A stretch of 7,635 nt of DNA from an uncultured Clostridia bacterium (lineage in GTDB: Bacteria > Bacillota_A > Clostridia > Christensenellales > Aristaeellaceae), in contig CAMOGC010000078.1 in NCBI GenBank assembly GCA_946613955.1, positions 1-7,635 on the forward strand, written 5' to 3'. The notes beneath the pieces are model-generated. The model was given only the letters and a program-made list of their open reading frames with translations, was not told where the DNA came from and searched no databases. The position numbers and the translations under genes were made by a program. Position 1 is the stretch's first letter. Each line of letters opens with the position of its first letter. Positions 7,401-7,635 of this stretch are shown here, piece after piece.

Positions 7401-7595
7401 TCCCTCTTTCCGCAGCGCCTCCACGTCCGTCCCGAGCTTCCTGCATTCCTCCAGAAGCCTCCGGGCCAGCAGGGCGGAGCGGCGGTTCAGCGTCGCGTAG
7501 GTATCCGCGCCGTGAATATCCATTACGGCCGGCTTCGATCCCTGCGCCTGCACCTGGGCAAGAAAAGCATCGACAAATGTATGAAAAGTATTCAT
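1449..7595 (-). CDS. Nonribosomal peptide synthetase, A-T-C-A-T-C, terminal C domain
   Basis: This 2048-residue cytoplasmic multi-enzyme activates two building blocks as acyl-adenylates, holds them as thioesters on phosphopantetheine arms and joins them. Domains in order: A1 (about 10-500), T1 (512-580, arm on Ser541), C1 (590-1015), A2 (1028-1530), T2 (1545-1618, arm on Ser1582) and C2 (1630-2045). Both A domains carry the SGSTGKPKG loop, a YGSTE or YGPTE motif, a TGD or SGD motif, KLRGFR and the A10 lysine (Lys486, Lys1525). No C domain precedes A1, so it is a loading module. No thioesterase, reductase, epimerase or methyltransferase is visible, and the chain ends on C2. Oddities: A1 lacks the alpha-amine-binding Asp (Ile212), and C1 has HLIFLDG where HHxxxDG is expected. 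The start is the ATG at 7595, behind a strong AAAGGAGA site. The reading frame is intact over 6.1 kb. The downstream MATE exporter suggests a secreted small product. Class is certain; product unknown. No phosphopantetheinyl transferase or MbtH-like gene lies in the window. Confidence 0.97.
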   Translation of the reverse strand: MNTFHTFVDAFLAQVQAQGSKPAVMDIHGADTYATLNRRSALLARRLLEECRKLGTDVEALRKEGKSGARIAVLLPRTREYMTAVVAVVRAGCALLPIDSSYPKERVATILRDAESRLCVTTAALAEKVESFPTLLIGDVFSEEGNPEADETLNLSDARIEGLLLFTSGSTGKPKGVLHRQSIFSQHLAMMEGIHSFTPRDVTCCMAGFTFIAAEVDLFTPLMTGGSVYIANEDERQNADMLFSIIQRRHVTGMFLPPQMFSVMRELFGRLPLQYVILAGEKVQTRFTDDGNLYEAYGSTETFDVTIRPVSGGDSRLLGKPIRDVHAYLVDDEGGLIREPGGIGELCVVSPWIAEGYLGLPKETADRFVPCPFEPGERMYRTGDYMAWDESGNLLFHGRKDRMVKLRGFRVELGEVENVMRKAPGVQDAACYAVKASGGEKLCCCYLGEKTEAAVLSAHAKKTLPAYMVPDYFIWMEQFPRNERQKVDYLALARQELPGNEGEYTAPEGKTEEAVCEAFAAALHLPRVSATADFFDLGGTSLSVAVLIARLKDLGSGLSFQDVTRHPTPRALAAFLGEPRGEEQQMLPMDRDFYPLTKTQMGIYLEALTGGSSSTYTTSYLMQASPALSAGQLIGAVKAFVSAHPSVKYVIRAGADGVPHMFMAPEEKVEVPVVDGKADDRLAFMQRFMPVVPMTDSLLFHFAVYRTEERCYLALKSHLIFLDGTSISLIIDELNRALAGKPLLAEEYTIQQMGMYEEQKMRDGSHEAAREYHAGLFKEMDDLPPLMGDLEGKLTPGVSENLRYEPGTLTVERVKQFCEKNQITESSFFLGAMGLMLGKYLNSRHVSFSTVYNGRALAGTENTIGTLIKRIPVYANLSRDLPVGDYLRGLSRQVFSNMSHDIYSFDEVLKECPVNEDVEFIYQGDQFTDNMGTAAGETLIEGDKWFMEHYHTGMVTGCLSIQFFSTGGLYNTTIEYRNEKFSESWARRFAQDLFTVAERLLTCGRIGEISLMTDADWARQAAFNDTAVPMPFRPVHAQIHDRALLHPDKAAVVADGKKLTFRELDALSNRLAALLVRRGVGADQLVGVLFDREVWAYVAEIAILKAGAGFMPFIPEYPDERIRFCMRDSGSRLLLSTRAVMEGRSLAETMAGSVLTLEEAFGAELDAIEPAEYRDAMPEVDVSDNHLAYCIYTSGSTGKPKGVMIEHKNIANYVHRNEKSIEIMHYAAPGRVSLALASFSFDVSVVEEFVPLCNGHTVVIATEAEIHEPAQLARLIRENGINGITCTPTYLLSLLEVPACREAIRQLTFFDIGAEAFPRQLYDRLRELREDSVILNVYGPTECTMGCAAALMTGEERVTVGPPIANTAFYVADLFGNALPVGLRGELIICGDQVGRGYVNLPEKSAAAFFTHDGRRAYHSGDLAAWTQTGEIRIFGRLDNQIKLRGFRIELDEIEKVMAEFPGVGCCAVAVRKFGGREYLAGYYTRLSDVSDEALKRHMQEKLPEYMVPSVLVPLDEMPMTANGKVNRKALPEPDFQQMKAEYIPPETETQKKLCAAFARALNLPESQVGLLDDFFDLGGDSLKAILVLSQAELDGLTGADVFHLRTPGAIAEALEKRIGQESLEVRDDKARAVPHMLTPMQLEMIDNQLFRPGSTMWSNTHFLLRFGREVDAQRLCDAVNAALENHPGLSVAFCFNEENELRQRFVPGLIPKVKVRDILPETEDMLSDILVLPFNRVLNACLCKVNVFRGQKGCYLFMDIHHLLMDGASLGVVLQDIVNAYFGRPLKRDYYFALMAEADQAIAGGAGESDRKSFMDRYSGTDWCVALESDDPNGSINQAGRIRRLKFDAEAVRSAEERWGVTLSVMAIAAGLVALSRSTGERDVMVNWIFNNRLAPESANTVGMLIKNMPAALRMDEISSMQEALLSVKDQVAWAIAHSAYDFMANTRQPYVNDCMEVNLQIGINGEEMDELPYELVELDDPFSAAGARLELELLENEYKDGGYDSEMEYAEGMYRPGRMEAFHDLYIRILESIVTGGDADEYIRNR
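1461..2708 (-). other. Terminal condensation domain C2, intact HHxxxDG
   Basis: Residues about 1630-2045 of the NRPS, reaching the C-terminus. The N-terminal motif is LTPMQLEMIDNQ (about 1637) and the active site is HHLLMDG (1762-1768), with catalytic His1763 present. The C5 region, VGMLIKNMP, resembles that of C1, suggesting the two C domains are related. No A or T domain follows and the next gene is an exporter. C2 may therefore release the chain, by coupling to a free amine as in the rhabdopeptide/xenortide synthetases, or by cyclization as in fungal terminal C domains. Alternatively it passes the chain to a partner encoded elsewhere. Confidence 0.9.
2742..2963 (-). other. Carrier domain T2
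   Basis: Residues about 1545-1618 of the NRPS. The motif DDFFDLGGDSL contains the predicted phosphopantetheine site, Ser1582. It holds the A2 amino acid and, after condensation, the full chain that is presented to C2. Confidence 0.93.
3006..4514 (-). other. Adenylation domain A2, alpha-amino acid type
   Basis: Residues about 1028-1530 of the NRPS. Motifs seen: YTSGSTGKPKG (from about 1193), SFDVSVVEEF (A4), VYGPTE (about 1336), YHSGDL (about 1419), IKLRGFRIELDEIE (about 1440) and NGKVNRKAL with Lys1525. The hand-aligned pocket code is D-V-V-T-F-I-V-M-G-K. Asp1242 is present, so an ordinary alpha-amino acid is expected. The lining is otherwise hydrophobic, suggesting a nonpolar or aromatic residue, but I do not recognise the code. 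Confidence 0.88.
4551..5828 (-). other. Condensation domain C1 with degenerate HHxxxDG motif
   Basis: Residues about 590-1015 of the NRPS. The N-terminal motif is LTKTQMGIYLEAL (from about 594). The active-site motif reads HLIFLDG (718-724): the first His and the Asp-Gly are kept, but the second, catalytic His is Leu719 (codon CTG). The later C5 region reads IGTLIKRIP (about 863) where IGxFVNTxP is usual. It is not a cyclization domain, as DxxxxD is absent. It should join the T1-bound starter to the T2-bound amino acid, but activity is uncertain. Confidence 0.88.
5856..6062 (-). other. Carrier domain T1
   Basis: Residues about 512-580 of the NRPS. The motif DFFDLGGTSL carries the predicted phosphopantetheine attachment site, Ser541. 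The domain sits between A1 and C1 and holds the starter unit. It looks intact. Confidence 0.93.
6096..7568 (-). other. Adenylation domain A1 (loading), lacks the pocket Asp
   Basis: Residues about 10-500 of the NRPS. Core motifs seen: FTSGSTGKPKG (from about 167), FTFIAAEVDLF (A4, about 209-219), AYGSTE (296-301), YRTGDY (about 380), KLRGFRVELGEVE (about 403-415) and RQKVDYLAL with Lys486. Aligned by hand to the PheA pocket (positions 235, 236, 239, 278, 299, 301, 322, 330, 331, 517), the code reads I-A-V-F-I-A-A-D-V-K. The first position is Ile212 instead of the Asp that contacts the alpha-amino group. In the family this replacement goes with aryl, keto, hydroxy or beta-amino acid substrates. 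Asp304 (position 330) is the only acidic pocket residue. The substrate is not predictable from this. Confidence 0.85.
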
Positions 7596-7602
7596 TCGCG
7601 TA

Positions 7603-7610
7603 TCTCCTTT
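7603..7610 (-). promoter_or_regulatory. Ribosome binding site of the NRPS gene
   Basis: The minus strand reads AAAGGAGA, then 7 bases, then ATG. This is close to a full Firmicutes-type Shine-Dalgarno sequence at good spacing and fixes the NRPS start at 7595. Confidence 0.88.
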
Positions 7611-7617
7611 GCGCGGC

Positions 7618-7633
7618 CTTCCGAAGGCGGAAG
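7618..7633 (-). repeat. Perfect 6-bp hairpin just upstream of the NRPS ribosome binding site
   Basis: On the transcribed strand CTTCCG-CCTT-CGGAAG can form a 6-bp stem with a 4-base loop. It ends about 7 bases before the Shine-Dalgarno sequence. No U run follows, so it is not a standard terminator by itself. It could be part of a 5' leader structure or chance; the window stops 2 bases beyond it. Confidence 0.4.
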
Positions 7634-7635
7634 AC

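Overview
The window holds one complete gene and one gene cut by the left edge, both on the minus strand and probably co-transcribed from right to left. The complete gene (1449-7595) encodes a 2048-residue nonribosomal peptide synthetase (NRPS). The partial gene (from about 1344 to the left edge) encodes a MATE-type multidrug/metabolite exporter. They are separated by about 95-105 bases with no convincing terminator. The layout is a compact synthetase-plus-exporter cluster.

The NRPS domain order, read from core motifs, is A1-T1-C1-A2-T2-C2 (A adenylation, T carrier, C condensation). No C domain precedes A1, so A1-T1 looks like the loading module. No thioesterase, reductase or epimerase domain is visible, and the protein ends on a condensation domain with an intact HHxxxDG motif. 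Three things make it unusual. A1 lacks the pocket aspartate that normally binds the alpha-amino group (Ile212 instead), so it may load something other than an alpha-amino acid. C1 has His-Leu in place of the His-His of HHxxxDG. Release must depend on the terminal C2, on an enzyme outside the window, or be spontaneous. The simplest reading is a small product, an acyl-aminoacyl unit with an amine or cyclic end, which the adjacent MATE protein exports. The chemistry is inference.

The organism is most likely a GC-rich Firmicute, for example a gut- or rumen-type Clostridia lineage. The grounds are a strong AAAGGAGA ribosome binding site, a MATE protein with a Firmicutes-like N-terminus (DKKIRLSDHF), and high GC with long antisense shadow frames. 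This is an impression, not a placement.

Left to right: 1-1344 MATE exporter (C-terminus off the edge); 1345-1448 intergenic leader with a weak inverted repeat and the MATE ribosome binding site; 1449-7595 NRPS; 7596-7635 NRPS ribosome binding site and a short perfect hairpin. No RNA genes, mobile elements, CRISPR arrays or other genes were seen.
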